Shown in pieces: positions 16,401 through 25,738 of a stretch of 32,173 nt of DNA (positions are counted from its first letter, which is position 1; every line of letters starts with the position of its first letter). A program made the translations under genes and the position numbers. Location: NCBI GenBank assembly GCA_014192425.1, contig BJHK01000028.1:1-32173 (forward strand), read 5' to 3'. Origin of the DNA: Planctomycetia bacterium (GTDB lineage: Bacteria > Planctomycetota > Planctomycetia > Pirellulales > UBA1268). The notes under the pieces are model-generated. The model saw nothing but the letters and a program-made list of their open reading frames with translations. It had not been told where the DNA came from and did no database searches.

Positions 16401-19067
16401 ATGCAACGGCTGCTCGCCCCCGTGCTCGTGTTGCTCGTCGCCGCGGTCGCTGCGGCGGCGGAACCGCTGCGTTTCGGCGGCTACCACACGCGGCTGGTGA
16501 CCGGCGCCGACTGGGAGGCCCGCTGCCGCTCCGGCGCGCATGCCGACGTGGTCGTGCGGGTCGCCGACGCGGGGGGCGACCTCGTCTTCTGGCGCGGCAC
16601 GGGCTACCTGCCCGAGTGGCGGACTCCGCGCGGCGCGTGGCGGCTGGCGGAGTTCGTTCCGCGGCAGGGCGACGGCCCGCCCGAACGGCCCGATCGGGTC
16701 AACGCCTATTCCAACGTCGCCATCGTCGCCTCGACGGCAGACGAGGTCACGATCCGCTGGCGCTACCTCGCCCGCTTCGCTCCCGGCAACCCGCACGGCG
16801 ACGTCCGACAGGAGAACGTCGTCGAGGAGACGTTCGTCGTCTCCCGCGCCGGCACGGTCGAGCGGACGGTCCGGCGCGGGACGCCGCGCATCGATGCCTG
16901 GGACGACCCTGCCGGGTGGGATGTGCAGCGGGTGCGGCTGCATCCCGACGGCATCGAGGAGACGGCGCTGCCACGGCCGCTGGTCGAGCGGCAGCCCACC
17001 CGGGTCGCCGGCGCTCCGCGGCTCGATTTCGGCGCGGCGGCGCCGGCGGTCTGGTTTCGCTTCGACGAGGGGGAGGGAGACACGACCCACGAGGAGCGGT
17101 CCGGCACTGCCTTCGAAGTCCACGGCCACAAATCGCTGTGGACGCCCGGCATCTCGGGCGCGGCCCTGGCGCTCGACGGCTACCATTCCGCGATCGTCGT
17201 TCCGGCCGACCGCGTGCCAAAGCTCACGGGCAGCCTGACGGTCGAAGGCTGGGTGGCGCTCGGAGCGTACCCGTGGAACTGGGCGCCGCTCGTCCAGCAC
17301 GGGGACGAGAGCGGATTCTTCCTCGGCATCGACAGCCACGGCTATCCGGGGTTCGGCGTCCGGGCCGGTGACCGCTGGGAGCTGCTCTCCCGGCCGGGCA
17401 AGCCACCGTATGCCGACCGACTGACGCTGCGCCGCTGGTACCACCTCGCCGGAACGTACGACGCGGCGACGGGCGGCATGCGGCTCTTCGTCGACGGCCG
17501 GGAGGTGGCCCGCGGCGCGGCCCCGGCCGGGGGCGTCGCCCGGCCGCCGGACGACCTGCGGATCGGCAAGGCCGGAATCCTGCGGAAGCCCACGGAGGGA
17601 ACGCACGACAACCTGCCGAGCGAGTTCGGCCTCGACGGCCTCGTCGACGAGGTCCGCGTCCATGCCGCCGCGCTCGACGGCGATGCGATTGCCCGCACCG
17701 CGGCCGTGGCCGGAACGACGCCACCGGCGGTCGCGGCGGAGGCGTTGCCCCCGCGGGCCCTGCCCCGCCCCGACACGGGTGGCCGGTTCGGCGCGGTCGC
17801 GACCCGGCTCCGCTACCACCCGACGTGGGACAACCTGTGGCGGGTCGGCCCGCAGGCCGACGTCGTCGTCGGCTTCGACCGGCTGCCGACGACGCTCGTC
17901 TTCTGGCGCGGCGTCAGCTACATCCCGATGCTCGTCAACGACGCGCACCAGTGGTTCACGCAGGAATTCAACGAGACCGGGTTCACGGCGGATGCGCCCG
18001 GCGACTGCGAGCCGATGTCCGACAAGGCCTGCCGCGACTCGCACGTCCGGATCATCGAGCGCGACGGCCCGCGGGCGGTGGTCCACTGGCGTTACCGGCT
18101 CATCAACTCCGAGTACCACTGGGCCAACATGGACGAACACGGCTGGGGCGACGTCGCCGACTGGCACTACCACGTGTATCCCGACGGGGTGGCCGTCAAG
18201 GTGATGCGCTGCTACTCGTCGAAGCCGGAGACGTGGCACGAGTGGAACGAGCAGATCGCGATCCTCGGCGAGGGACAGCATCCCGAGCAGGTCCTCGGCC
18301 GGACGCCGGTGATGACGCTGGTGGACGGTGAGGGACGGGCGACGAGCTACGACTGGAACCCCGCCCCGCCCAAGCCCGACTTTCGCGACAAGACGATCCA
18401 GCTGGTGCACCTCACCGGCACGCACAAGCCGTTCGCGATCCAGCGGTTCGACGGCGGCGGCATGTATCTGGGCGAGACGACCTGGTATTCGGTGTTTCCC
18501 ACCTGGAATCACTGGCCCACGGCCCAGATCAACTCCTCGGGGCGGAACGCCAGCTTTCCCGACCGGGCCGCCCACGCCTCGATCTCCCAGCTCAAGTGGC
18601 CCGTGAGCCGGCAGCAGCGCGGGGCGGTTCCGTTCGAGGAGAAGATCCTCATGGAAGGGCTGACGGACCGTCCGGCGGCCGAGCTTCTGCCGCTGGCCCG
18701 CTCGTGGCTCGATCCGCCCCCGGCGGTCGACGTCATGGGGGGCACGGGGGGCGACTACGCCGCCGGCCGCCGCGCGTATGTCTTCGACTGGCGCGGCGAA
18801 CCGCTTTCCTTCGCGCTCGAGGCGTCGGCCCGCCGGCCGATCCGCAACCTGTGCTTCGAGGTGCGCAACTGGCCCGGCCCGGCGACGGCGGCCACCCTCA
18901 ACGTCGACGGAAGCGACCGCGCCCCCGGGCCGGCGTTCCGCCAGGCGGTGCGGATCGCCCCCGATGCATCTTGGACGCTCGTCGTGTGGCTGGAACTGTC
19001 GGCCGACGAGCCGCGCCGGTTCCAGATCAGCGCCCGCGACGCCGCCACCGCGGACCGCCGTCCCTGA
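16401..19067 (+). CDS. Secreted LamG-domain protein with duplicated flanking domain
   Basis: This is an 888-residue exported protein of unknown function. ATG 16401 is preferred to 16374 because it begins the signal peptide directly (QRLLAPVLVLLVAAVAAAAEP) and has AAGG upstream. Residues ~25-190 form a beta-rich domain. Residues ~210-425 are a concanavalin/LamG-type domain (VWFRFDEGEGD, LTVEGWVAL, WYHLAGTYDAATGGMRLFVDG, GLVDEVRVHAAALDGDAI). Residues ~450-620 repeat the first domain: both copies share an RL.....W......G..ADVVV pattern, LVFWRGxxYxP and a later RWRYL or HWRYRL. A further beta-rich tail completes the protein. Binding or cutting of a carbohydrate is a guess from LamG. The gene follows DUF1552 by 58 bp. 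Its last codons are part of a 13-bp tandem repeat, so the C-terminus may vary between strains. Confidence 0.75.
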   Translation: MQRLLAPVLVLLVAAVAAAAEPLRFGGYHTRLVTGADWEARCRSGAHADVVVRVADAGGDLVFWRGTGYLPEWRTPRGAWRLAEFVPRQGDGPPERPDRVNAYSNVAIVASTADEVTIRWRYLARFAPGNPHGDVRQENVVEETFVVSRAGTVERTVRRGTPRIDAWDDPAGWDVQRVRLHPDGIEETALPRPLVERQPTRVAGAPRLDFGAAAPAVWFRFDEGEGDTTHEERSGTAFEVHGHKSLWTPGISGAALALDGYHSAIVVPADRVPKLTGSLTVEGWVALGAYPWNWAPLVQHGDESGFFLGIDSHGYPGFGVRAGDRWELLSRPGKPPYADRLTLRRWYHLAGTYDAATGGMRLFVDGREVARGAAPAGGVARPPDDLRIGKAGILRKPTEGTHDNLPSEFGLDGLVDEVRVHAAALDGDAIARTAAVAGTTPPAVAAEALPPRALPRPDTGGRFGAVATRLRYHPTWDNLWRVGPQADVVVGFDRLPTTLVFWRGVSYIPMLVNDAHQWFTQEFNETGFTADAPGDCEPMSDKACRDSHVRIIERDGPRAVVHWRYRLINSEYHWANMDEHGWGDVADWHYHVYPDGVAVKVMRCYSSKPETWHEWNEQIAILGEGQHPEQVLGRTPVMTLVDGEGRATSYDWNPAPPKPDFRDKTIQLVHLTGTHKPFAIQRFDGGGMYLGETTWYSVFPTWNHWPTAQINSSGRNASFPDRAAHASISQLKWPVSRQQRGAVPFEEKILMEGLTDRPAAELLPLARSWLDPPPAVDVMGGTGGDYAAGRRAYVFDWRGEPLSFALEASARRPIRNLCFEVRNWPGPATAATLNVDGSDRAPGPAFRQAVRIAPDASWTLVVWLELSADEPRRFQISARDAATADRRP

Positions 19068-19127
19068 CCGCCGTCCCTGACCGCCGTCCCCAGCCGCCGT
19101 CCCCAGCCGCCGTCCCCAGCCGCCGTC
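19053..19127. repeat. 13-bp tandem repeat, about six copies, spanning a stop codon
   Basis: Six copies of a 13-bp unit with core CCGCCGTCCC follow one another. The first copies carry TGA after the core and the later ones CAG. The stop codon of the LamG gene (19065-19067) belongs to the first repeat junction. Change in copy number or a T-to-C change would alter the protein end. It ends 20 bp before the next gene. Confidence 0.85.
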
Positions 19128-19146
19128 ATCCGCGCGGACTACGACG

Positions 19147-19734
19147 ATGAACCACCCACTGACGATGACGTTCCGGATTCTCGCCCTCGCGCCGCAGGTG
19201 CACGTCCGCGACGCGACGGGCGCCACCGTCTGTTATGTGCGGCAGAAACTTCTCCGGCTCAAGGAGCACGTCGAGGTGTTCGCCGACGAGTCGCAGTCTC
19301 GGCTGCTGTACGAGATCCGTGCCGACCGGATGATCGACTTTTCCGCGACGTATCGATTCGCGGACGCCGGCGGCCGCCCGCTGGGGGCCGTTCGCCGCCG
19401 CGGCTGGCGGTCGCTGTGGAGGGCGCGGTACGACCTCCTCGACGAGCAGGGGCGGGAATGCGGTTCGATCACCGAGGTCGATCCGTGGGTCTCGTTCGCC
19501 GATCGGCTGCTCGACGGCATCCCCGGCGTGTCCCTCGTGACCGGCTACATCCTCCATCCCGTCTATGCTCTCGCCGACGCGACCGGCCGCGAGCTCCTCC
19601 GCCTGACGAAGCAGTCGGGGTTTCTCGAGTCGCGGTTCCTGATCGACCGCTGCGGCCCGTGCACGGAGACCGAGGAAACCCGGGGCGTCCTCGCATTCCT
19701 GATGATGACGCTCCTCGAGCGGCGGCGGGGCTGA
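19147..19734 (+). CDS. LURP-one-related / Tubby-like fold protein
   Basis: This is a 195-residue soluble protein with no signal peptide. It resembles the LURP-one-related (LOR) family, a Tubby-like 12-stranded barrel around a central helix that includes plant LOR proteins, bacterial YxjI and phospholipid scramblases. The pattern supporting this is an opening on an output strand followed by VCYVRQKLLRLKEHVEVFADE, the paired strand repeats YEIRADRMIDFSATYRFAD and RARYDLLDEQGRECGSITE, and a hydrophobic C-terminal helix (VLAFLMMTLLERRR). Function is unknown; lipid or membrane association is a guess from the fold. The gene lies 79 bp behind the LamG gene on the same strand. No strong ribosome binding site is seen. 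Confidence 0.6.
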   Translation: MNHPLTMTFRILALAPQVHVRDATGATVCYVRQKLLRLKEHVEVFADESQSRLLYEIRADRMIDFSATYRFADAGGRPLGAVRRRGWRSLWRARYDLLDEQGRECGSITEVDPWVSFADRLLDGIPGVSLVTGYILHPVYALADATGRELLRLTKQSGFLESRFLIDRCGPCTETEETRGVLAFLMMTLLERRRG

Positions 19735-19765
19735 CCGCGGCCGCCCCGCCGTGCGTTGACCGGCG

Positions 19766-20320
19766 TCATCGGCCGGCGCCGCGCTGCCGCGACTCCCCCG
19801 CCCCCGGCCTGACCGGTTCGACCTCGGCATCCTGGATCAGCCAGCGCCCGTCCTTCCGGAGCAGCGGCACCCGGGCGCCGACGAGAATCGTGCCCGGCGT
19901 GTTGCTGTCGATGACGTTGCCGGTGACCCTGACCACCAGATTGGCCTCGGCCCGCGGTGGTGTCGCCCGCGCATCGACGTCCAGTTCCAGGTTCGTGATC
20001 ACCACCTCGGTCGGCCGGACCTGCGCCAGGGCCCGTTCGGCCTCGGCGCGCAGCGGCCGCAGGTCGGGATCGAGGGCGGCGATGATCGTCTCGATGTCGC
20101 GTCGCTCGGCGGCGCTGGCAAGCCGGGGGAACAAGCCGAGCAGGTGCTCCCGGTCGGTGACCACAAGCGTGTCGGCGACGAACGCCACCACGCCGGCCAC
20201 GACGAGGAGGATCGTCACGGCCAACAGCCAGCGGGCCTGGGAGCGCAGCCAGAAGAACGCGCCCACGGCGCTCCCCAGCAGGCAGGCGAGCACGAGCGGC
20301 AGCGATGACTCGAAGGGCAT
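19766..20320 (-). CDS. Small membrane protein with NTF2/SnoaL-like extracytoplasmic domain
   Basis: This is a 184-residue protein I do not recognise by name. ATG 20320 (MPFESS) is chosen because two membrane helices follow immediately (LPLVLACLLGSAVGAFFWLR and WLLAVTILLVVAGVVAFVADTLVV). The open frame upstream of it only runs antisense through the next gene's signal peptide repeat. The remainder (about 70-184) has a helix REHLLGLFPRLASAAERRDIETIIAAL and then strands EVVITNLELDVD, EANLVVRVTGNVI and DGRWLIQDAEVEPV. This is the shape of an NTF2/SnoaL-like fold with the usual closing WLI-x-D motif. It probably faces the periplasm. It is divergent from the neighbouring secreted protein, 125 bp between starts, and convergent with the LURP-one gene. 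Confidence 0.65.
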   Translation of the reverse strand: MPFESSLPLVLACLLGSAVGAFFWLRSQARWLLAVTILLVVAGVVAFVADTLVVTDREHLLGLFPRLASAAERRDIETIIAALDPDLRPLRAEAERALAQVRPTEVVITNLELDVDARATPPRAEANLVVRVTGNVIDSNTPGTILVGARVPLLRKDGRWLIQDAEVEPVRPGAGESRQRGAGR

Positions 20321-20412
20321 GACACTGACGGCGCATGGGGCGGAGGCGGGGCCGCCGAAATGTACCCGGTCCGCGGTCCTGTCGCGATTCGGGACGCCGG
20401 CCACCCGCGCGG

Positions 20413-20418
20413 TACATT
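20413..20418 (+). promoter_or_regulatory. Possible -10 box (TACATT)
   Basis: TACATT lies 27 bp before ATG 20446, at the spacing also seen for TATCAT before the LamG gene. Weak evidence on its own. Confidence 0.25.
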
Positions 20419-20445
20419 GCAGGGGAACATTCGGAGCCGAAAACC

Positions 20446-21084
<639 letters not shown>

Positions 21085-21256
21085 GGAGCGGCTTGCCGTA
21101 GCCTGCTCCGGACGATGACCGGCCCGCGGTGCGCCGGAGCGGGGAAAGGGTCGCCTGCCGGTGGCACCGGTTAGCCCGCTCTTTGGAGTGCGGTTTAAGT
21201 TTCACGGGAGGAGCGTTCTCCCGACACGCCCGCTGACGGTCCTTCTTGGAGCCGAA

Positions 21257-21862
21257 ATGATGTCACTTGCCCAGTTCCTGACAATTCCCGCAGTTCTCTC
21301 GATCGCGATCGCCCACCTGGCCGCACCGGCGGCCGCGGCCCCCTGCCAGAACGGCCGCACGCATTCCTCGCAGCGGACGGTCGTCCGCACTGCCATCGGG
21401 CACGCCCAGCCGGCCGTCGTCCACACGATCGCGTTCCAGGAGGCGAAGAAGGACATCGTCGACACGGCGGTGGCCGCCGGATCCTTCAAGACGCTGGCGG
21501 CGGCGCTCGGGGCTGCGGACCTCGTGACCACGCTCAAGGGGGAGGGGCCGTTCACCGTCTTCGCCCCGACGGACGAGGCGTTCGCCAAACTGCCTCCCGG
21601 GACGGTGGAGACGCTGCTCAAGCCGGAAAATAAGGACAAGCTCAAGGAAATCCTTCTCCTGCATGTCGTTCCCGGGCAGGTTTACGCGGCCGACGTGGTC
21701 AAGCTCAAGGAGGCCAAGACGGCCGGCGGCAAGACCGTTTCCATCTCGACGGAGGGTGGTGTCAAGGTGGGCACGGCCACGGGAAAAGCGAACGTCGTGA
21801 AGACCGACATCAAGGCCGGCAACGGCGTGATCCACGTGATCGACGCGGTGATCCTGCCCTGA
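21257..21862 (+). CDS. Secreted fasciclin (FAS1) domain protein
   Basis: This is a 201-residue exported protein with one FAS1 domain, a fold used for cell adhesion and matrix binding. ATG 21257 (an ATG-ATG pair) follows GGAG by 6 bases and opens a signal peptide ([25 protein letters not shown]). The FAS1 domain spans about residue 65 to the end and shows both family boxes: H1 as [17 protein letters not shown] and H2 as [13 protein letters not shown], with [15 protein letters not shown] between (the YH-like box). It is complete in length for a single-domain member. It stands alone and is followed by a strong hairpin. The ligand is unknown. Confidence 0.93.
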   Translation: MMSLAQFLTIPAVLSIAIAHLAAPAAAAPCQNGRTHSSQRTVVRTAIGHAQPAVVHTIAFQEAKKDIVDTAVAAGSFKTLAAALGAADLVTTLKGEGPFTVFAPTDEAFAKLPPGTVETLLKPENKDKLKEILLLHVVPGQVYAADVVKLKEAKTAGGKTVSISTEGGVKVGTATGKANVVKTDIKAGNGVIHVIDAVILP

Positions 21863-21891
21863 CCACTGATTGAACTGACCGTCTCCGGCAC

Positions 21892-21924
21892 ACCGCCCCG
21901 CAGGATGCGTTCCTGCGGGGCGGT
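21892..21924 (+). terminator. Perfect 14-bp hairpin behind the fasciclin gene
   Basis: A 14-bp perfect inverted repeat (left arm 21892-21905 starting ACCGCCCC, right arm 21911-21924 ending GGGGCGGT) closes around a TGCGT loop, 29 bp after the fasciclin stop. There is no T run behind it, so it may act as a transcript-end stabiliser or as a terminator without a U tract. Confidence 0.6.
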
Positions 21925-21965
21925 CGTGCTCGGGGTCCTTCCATCCCGTCCAGAGGGTGCCGCTG

Positions 21966-22190
21966 ATGCCCAGAAAACGCACCACTCGGCGACGTGTCCG
22001 CGAAGTCGCGGAGAGCGACGCCACCTACATCTGCGACTCCTGCGGCGAAGAGATCGTGGTGCCGGTCGACCGCAGCGCCGGCGCCCGGCAGGACTACGTG
22101 GAAGACTGCCCCGTCTGTTGCCACCCGATGGCCCTGCGCGTCGAGATCGACCGCGATGGCGAAGCCCATGTGAGGGGCGCGCACGAATAG
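21966..22190 (+). CDS. CPXCG motif-containing cysteine-rich protein
   Basis: This is a 74-residue small zinc-ribbon-like protein of the CPXCG family. It has two cysteine pairs, CDSC (23-26) and CPVC (48-51), the second being the CPxC that names the family. The normal CPxCG is CPVCC here, so the Gly after the last Cys is replaced by Cys. The N-terminus is very basic (RKRTTRRRVRE), which would suit nucleic-acid contact. A stretch of acidic residues separates the knuckles (VEDCPV). The function of the family is unknown. ATG 21966 is used; a purine-rich AGAGGG lies upstream. The gene is separated from the fasciclin gene by the hairpin and seems to be its own unit. Confidence 0.85.
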   Translation: MPRKRTTRRRVREVAESDATYICDSCGEEIVVPVDRSAGARQDYVEDCPVCCHPMALRVEIDRDGEAHVRGAHE

Positions 22191-22486
22191 CCGGCCCAGG
22201 GCTGTGACACGGTGTCGCTGGCAGCCAGATCAAACCGCGCGGAATCGACCGCGAAGGCTGGGCATGAGCCACTCGGCAGTGGGGCCTGAGGGCATCGGCA
22301 GCGAACGCTGCTTCGCAAGGCAGGGCAGGCTGGGCAGGCTGGGCGGAGTAGCCCGCGGAAGGCAGCGTCTTTTCTCACTTTTGCCATCGGCCGGCCATTC
22401 GTATCATCCGTGCCAGCAACCCCGCAGTTCATCGTGCTCAACTCATTTCTCCGCCCGCACCGACTTCATTCAACACGAAACTCGTC
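22191..22486. other. Intergenic region before the glycosyltransferase operon
   Basis: These 296 bp hold a 6-bp hairpin GCAGCG-AA-CGCTGC (22298-22311), a short GGCAGGCTGG double repeat (about 22320-22345) and a -10-like TATCAT at 22402-22407 with TTGCCA 15 bp upstream (22381-22386). The region is lower in GC near its end. I see no gene. Confidence 0.45.
22402..22407 (+). promoter_or_regulatory. Possible promoter for the glycosyltransferase operon
   Basis: TATCAT with TTGCCA at 22381-22386 (15-bp spacer, shorter than ideal). It would give a leader of about 73 bases before ATG 22487. No clear ribosome binding site stands directly before the start. Confidence 0.3.
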
Positions 22487-25400
22487 ATGAAAATCGGACG
22501 ACTGATTGGCGATACGGCATCGCAGATTCCAGTGGTTGGCCGACACGTGCGCAGCCTCCAGGGCCGCGTGCGTCGTGCCCGCACCGTCGCAGCCCCCCTG
22601 CCTCTCTCGCAGAGCCGGCCCGCCGCCACCTACCTGCCTTCACAGGCAGCCGCGTGGCTTGCCCCCAGCGGAGTGCGGGTGGCGGTCGTGATTCCTGTCT
22701 ACCGCGGGCTCGATGAGACGCGTCGCTGCCTGGCAAGCGTGCTGGCGCACCGCGATGGAGTGCCGGCGGAGATAATCGTCATTGATGACTGCTCGCCCGA
22801 ACCCGGCATGTCGAGCTGGCTGCGAGAGCTCGCAGCAGAAGGGTCGATCACGCTGCTCCGCAACGATGTCAATCGTGGCTTCGTTGCCTCGGTCAACCGG
22901 GGCATGGCAGCGGCCGGTGATCGCGACGTGGTGCTGCTCAACAGCGATACGGAAGTCCCTTCCAACTGGCTGTCACGACTTGCGGGGCACGCCTATTCGT
23001 CTCCACGGATTGGCAGCGTGACCCCGTATTCGAACAATGCGACCATTTGCAGTTGGCCGGGGGTGAGAGGAGGGGCGTTGCCGCCGGGGCGCAGCGTCGC
23101 CGACATGGACGCCGCGTTCCTCGCCGCCAATCGTGGCCGTCAGGTCGACATCCCGACCGCCGTCGGCTTTTGCATGTACATTCGTCGCGACTGTCTTGAA
23201 GCCGTGGGCAGCTTCGACGAGGCGACCTTCGGCCGCGGCTACGGCGAAGAGAACGACTTCTGCCTGCGGGCCACGGCCGCCGGGTGGCAGCACGTGCTGG
23301 CTTGCGACACGTTCGTGTTTCACGCCGGCGAGACGAGCTTTGGCAAGGATTCACCGGAACGGGCCCGGGCGTGGTCTCTGCTGACCGCCCGTTATCCCCA
23401 CTACGCGGCAGCGGTCGCCCGCCACATCGAGGCCGACGAGGCCGCCACCAGTCGGTTTGCGGCCACGGCCGCCCTCTTCCGTCAGGCCGCGGAGCCTACG
23501 ATTCTCGTCGTCATGCACGCGCTGGGCGGCGGCACCGACCGCCATGTCCGCGATGTTCAGTCGGCCGTGGGCTCGCGGGCGAACTTCCTGCGGCTGGAGC
23601 CCCGCCCGGGTGGGCTGGCCCTGTCGGCCCCGGGGCTCCCCGGCCATCCTGCGGCGGTGTTCGGTATCGAGCAACTCGATGAACTGGTCGCCGTGCTCCA
23701 GTCCTGCGGCACCGATCGCGTGCACGTGCACCACTGGCTCGGCTACGACTCCTTGCTCCGGGTCCTCATCGACCGCCTCGGCGTGCCGTTTGACGTCACG
23801 ATCCACGACTACTTCTCGATCTGCCCGCAGATCAACCTCCTGCCGACGCCCGCCTCCCAGCACTGCGGTGAGCCGGATGCCGCCACGTGCAATGCCTGCA
23901 TCGCGGGCCGGCCGCAGTTTGGCGCGACCAATATCACCGACTGGCGCATGCGGCATGCCTGGCTGCTCAACGAGGCGGAGCGGGTGATCTGTCCGAGCGA
24001 GGATGCCCGTGATCGCATCGCCCGCTATGCCCCGCATGCCCGGCTGCAGGCCGTTTCCCACGAGCCTGTCCGGCAAGACTCGTGGCACGTTCGGTCCACG
24101 CCGCCGCAGCCGGGCGAGCCGATGCGAATCGGGGTGATCGGCGTGATCGCCCAGCACAAGGGGCTCGACGCCCTGGCCGCGGCCATCGAGGCCGCCGATC
24201 CTGGCGAGTTCGAGTTCGTGGTCATTGGCTCGTGCGATCCGAAGCTCCCTCGCCACCTGCGGCATCGCGTTACGGAGACCGGTCCTTACGAGGAGGCCGA
24301 TCTGCAGGAGTTCCTGGCTGCCGCTCGACTCCACGCCGCCTGGTTCCCGGCCACCTGGCCGGAGACCTATAGCTACACGCTCTCCGCAGCCATCGATGCC
24401 GAACTGCCGATCGTGGCGCCCGCGATGGGCGCATTCCCGGAGCGGCTCGCCGGGCGACCGCTCACCTGGCTCGTGCGGCCCACGCGCGATGGTGTGGCGC
24501 TGCTCGACACGTTCACGGCGGTGCGGTCGACGCTGCTCACGCAGTCTGGTTCGTCTGCGGGCCCGCGGGCCGTGGATCCGATTTCCTACTATCCGGGTGC
24601 CTATCTGGCGCCACTCGCGAGCCGGAACCGACAGAGACCCGATGGCCTGACGTCGCTCCGTCGGAAGGGCCTGACCTCGGTGCTCGTGCTGCCAGATCGA
24701 TACGACAACGGCACGATCACGCCCTGCGGCTTCATTCGGCTCGTGCAGCCGTTCGATGCGCTGGCGGCGATGCACCCCGACCTGCTCGTGGAAGTCGTCG
24801 ATTTCGACGCGGCCCTCGCCAGAGATGCCGACGTCCTTGTCTGCCAGCGTCACGTCACCGCCGATCTGGCCATGGCCGAGCGGCTGATCGAGCATTGTCG
24901 GGCCCGCGGCATGAAACTGATCTACGACCTCGACGACGATCTCGTCTCGATTCCGCCATCGCACCCGGAAGCCGTCCGACTCGAAGGCCTGGCGACCATC
25001 GTCAGGAAGTTCCTGGAGAGCGCTGACCGTGTCTGGCTGGCGACTCCGGAGCTGCAGCGCCGGCTGGCCCCCAAGCTGTGCGACTCGGAAGTCGTGGCCA
25101 ACAAGCATGATGAACGAATTTGGCGACACTCTGCCAAGCGGTCTGATGTCATGGGAACTCAGTCCGTGCGGATCGTCTACATGGGAACTGCGACGCACGA
25201 CGAGGAACTTGATTTCCTCCAGCCGATCGCCGAGTTACTCCAGCGGCAGTTCGGTCGGCAGGTTCGCTTCGACGTCGTGGGCGTGGCCAGTCGGGGACAG
25301 CTGGCCCGCTGCTTCCATCGGGTCACGCCCGAGGAGGGGCCGGCCGCGCAGACCTACCCGGGCTTCGTCGAGTGGTTCTGTCGCCAACACTGGGACATCG

Positions 25401-25738
25401 CCGTGTCGCCGCTGATCGACAGCCCGTTCAACCGCTGCAAGTCGGCGATCAAGCTGTTCGATTACGCCGCCCTCGCCCTGCCCGTGGTGGCGTCGCAGCA
25501 CGCCGAGTATGACGCGGCGTACGGCGGCGACCACGGCGTGCAGCTGGTCGAGAACACAGTCACCGCGTGGTACGACGCGCTGTTGCGACTCGTGATCGAT
25601 GCCGAGAATCGCCGGCGCCTGGGGCAGAAGGTCGTCGAGCATTACCGTCGCCATCACGTCCTCGGCGCCGATCCGCAGCTCCTGCGAGGGGCGATCCGCC
25701 GCGCCCTCGCAGCACGGCCCGCCCAGCGAGCCGCATGA
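22487..25738 (+). CDS. Three-module glycosyltransferase (GT2 plus two GT4-like domains)
   Basis: This is a 1083-residue cytoplasmic glycosyltransferase with three modules. Residues ~63-300 are a GT2 (GT-A) domain: VAVVIPVYRGLDETRRCLASV, EIIVIDDCSPE, NRGFVASVNRGMAAA, the DxD-type LNSDTEV, and GYGEENDFCLRATAAGW with the acceptor-activating ED/EN pair. Residues ~340-690 are a GT4-like (GT-B) domain: ILVVMHALGGGTDRHVRDV, VHVHHWLGYD, CPSEDARDRI, IGVIGVIAQHKGLDAL, and the sugar-nucleotide region WPETYSYTLSAAID. Residues ~725-1070 are a second GT4-like module with KLIYDLDDDLVSIP, RIVYMGTATHDEELDFL and KLFDYAALALPVVAS. Such proteins build repeat units of surface polysaccharide or glycosylate proteins. 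Its stop overlaps the next start (ATGA), so the three downstream genes form one operon. The sugars used cannot be read. Confidence 0.9.
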   Translation: MKIGRLIGDTASQIPVVGRHVRSLQGRVRRARTVAAPLPLSQSRPAATYLPSQAAAWLAPSGVRVAVVIPVYRGLDETRRCLASVLAHRDGVPAEIIVIDDCSPEPGMSSWLRELAAEGSITLLRNDVNRGFVASVNRGMAAAGDRDVVLLNSDTEVPSNWLSRLAGHAYSSPRIGSVTPYSNNATICSWPGVRGGALPPGRSVADMDAAFLAANRGRQVDIPTAVGFCMYIRRDCLEAVGSFDEATFGRGYGEENDFCLRATAAGWQHVLACDTFVFHAGETSFGKDSPERARAWSLLTARYPHYAAAVARHIEADEAATSRFAATAALFRQAAEPTILVVMHALGGGTDRHVRDVQSAVGSRANFLRLEPRPGGLALSAPGLPGHPAAVFGIEQLDELVAVLQSCGTDRVHVHHWLGYDSLLRVLIDRLGVPFDVTIHDYFSICPQINLLPTPASQHCGEPDAATCNACIAGRPQFGATNITDWRMRHAWLLNEAERVICPSEDARDRIARYAPHARLQAVSHEPVRQDSWHVRSTPPQPGEPMRIGVIGVIAQHKGLDALAAAIEAADPGEFEFVVIGSCDPKLPRHLRHRVTETGPYEEADLQEFLAAARLHAAWFPATWPETYSYTLSAAIDAELPIVAPAMGAFPERLAGRPLTWLVRPTRDGVALLDTFTAVRSTLLTQSGSSAGPRAVDPISYYPGAYLAPLASRNRQRPDGLTSLRRKGLTSVLVLPDRYDNGTITPCGFIRLVQPFDALAAMHPDLLVEVVDFDAALARDADVLVCQRHVTADLAMAERLIEHCRARGMKLIYDLDDDLVSIPPSHPEAVRLEGLATIVRKFLESADRVWLATPELQRRLAPKLCDSEVVANKHDERIWRHSAKRSDVMGTQSVRIVYMGTATHDEELDFLQPIAELLQRQFGRQVRFDVVGVASRGQLARCFHRVTPEEGPAAQTYPGFVEWFCRQHWDIAVSPLIDSPFNRCKSAIKLFDYAALALPVVASQHAEYDAAYGGDHGVQLVENTVTAWYDALLRLVIDAENRRRLGQKVVEHYRRHHVLGADPQLLRGAIRRALAARPAQRAA

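Noticed and set aside
16251-19226. Minus-strand open frame of 991 codons
   Set aside because: Antisense to the LamG gene over its whole length; the product is charged low-complexity text.
21207-21223. GGGAG/CTCCC hairpin before the fasciclin gene as a riboswitch
   Set aside because: A five-bp stem alone with no wider conserved architecture; most likely chance in GC-rich DNA.
22298-22311. GCAGCG-AA-CGCTGC as a terminator of the CPXCG gene
   Set aside because: A short stem more than 100 bp beyond the stop and without a T run; not supported.
23351-25198. Minus-strand open frame of 615 codons
   Set aside because: Antisense to the three-module glycosyltransferase, whose motifs are clear.
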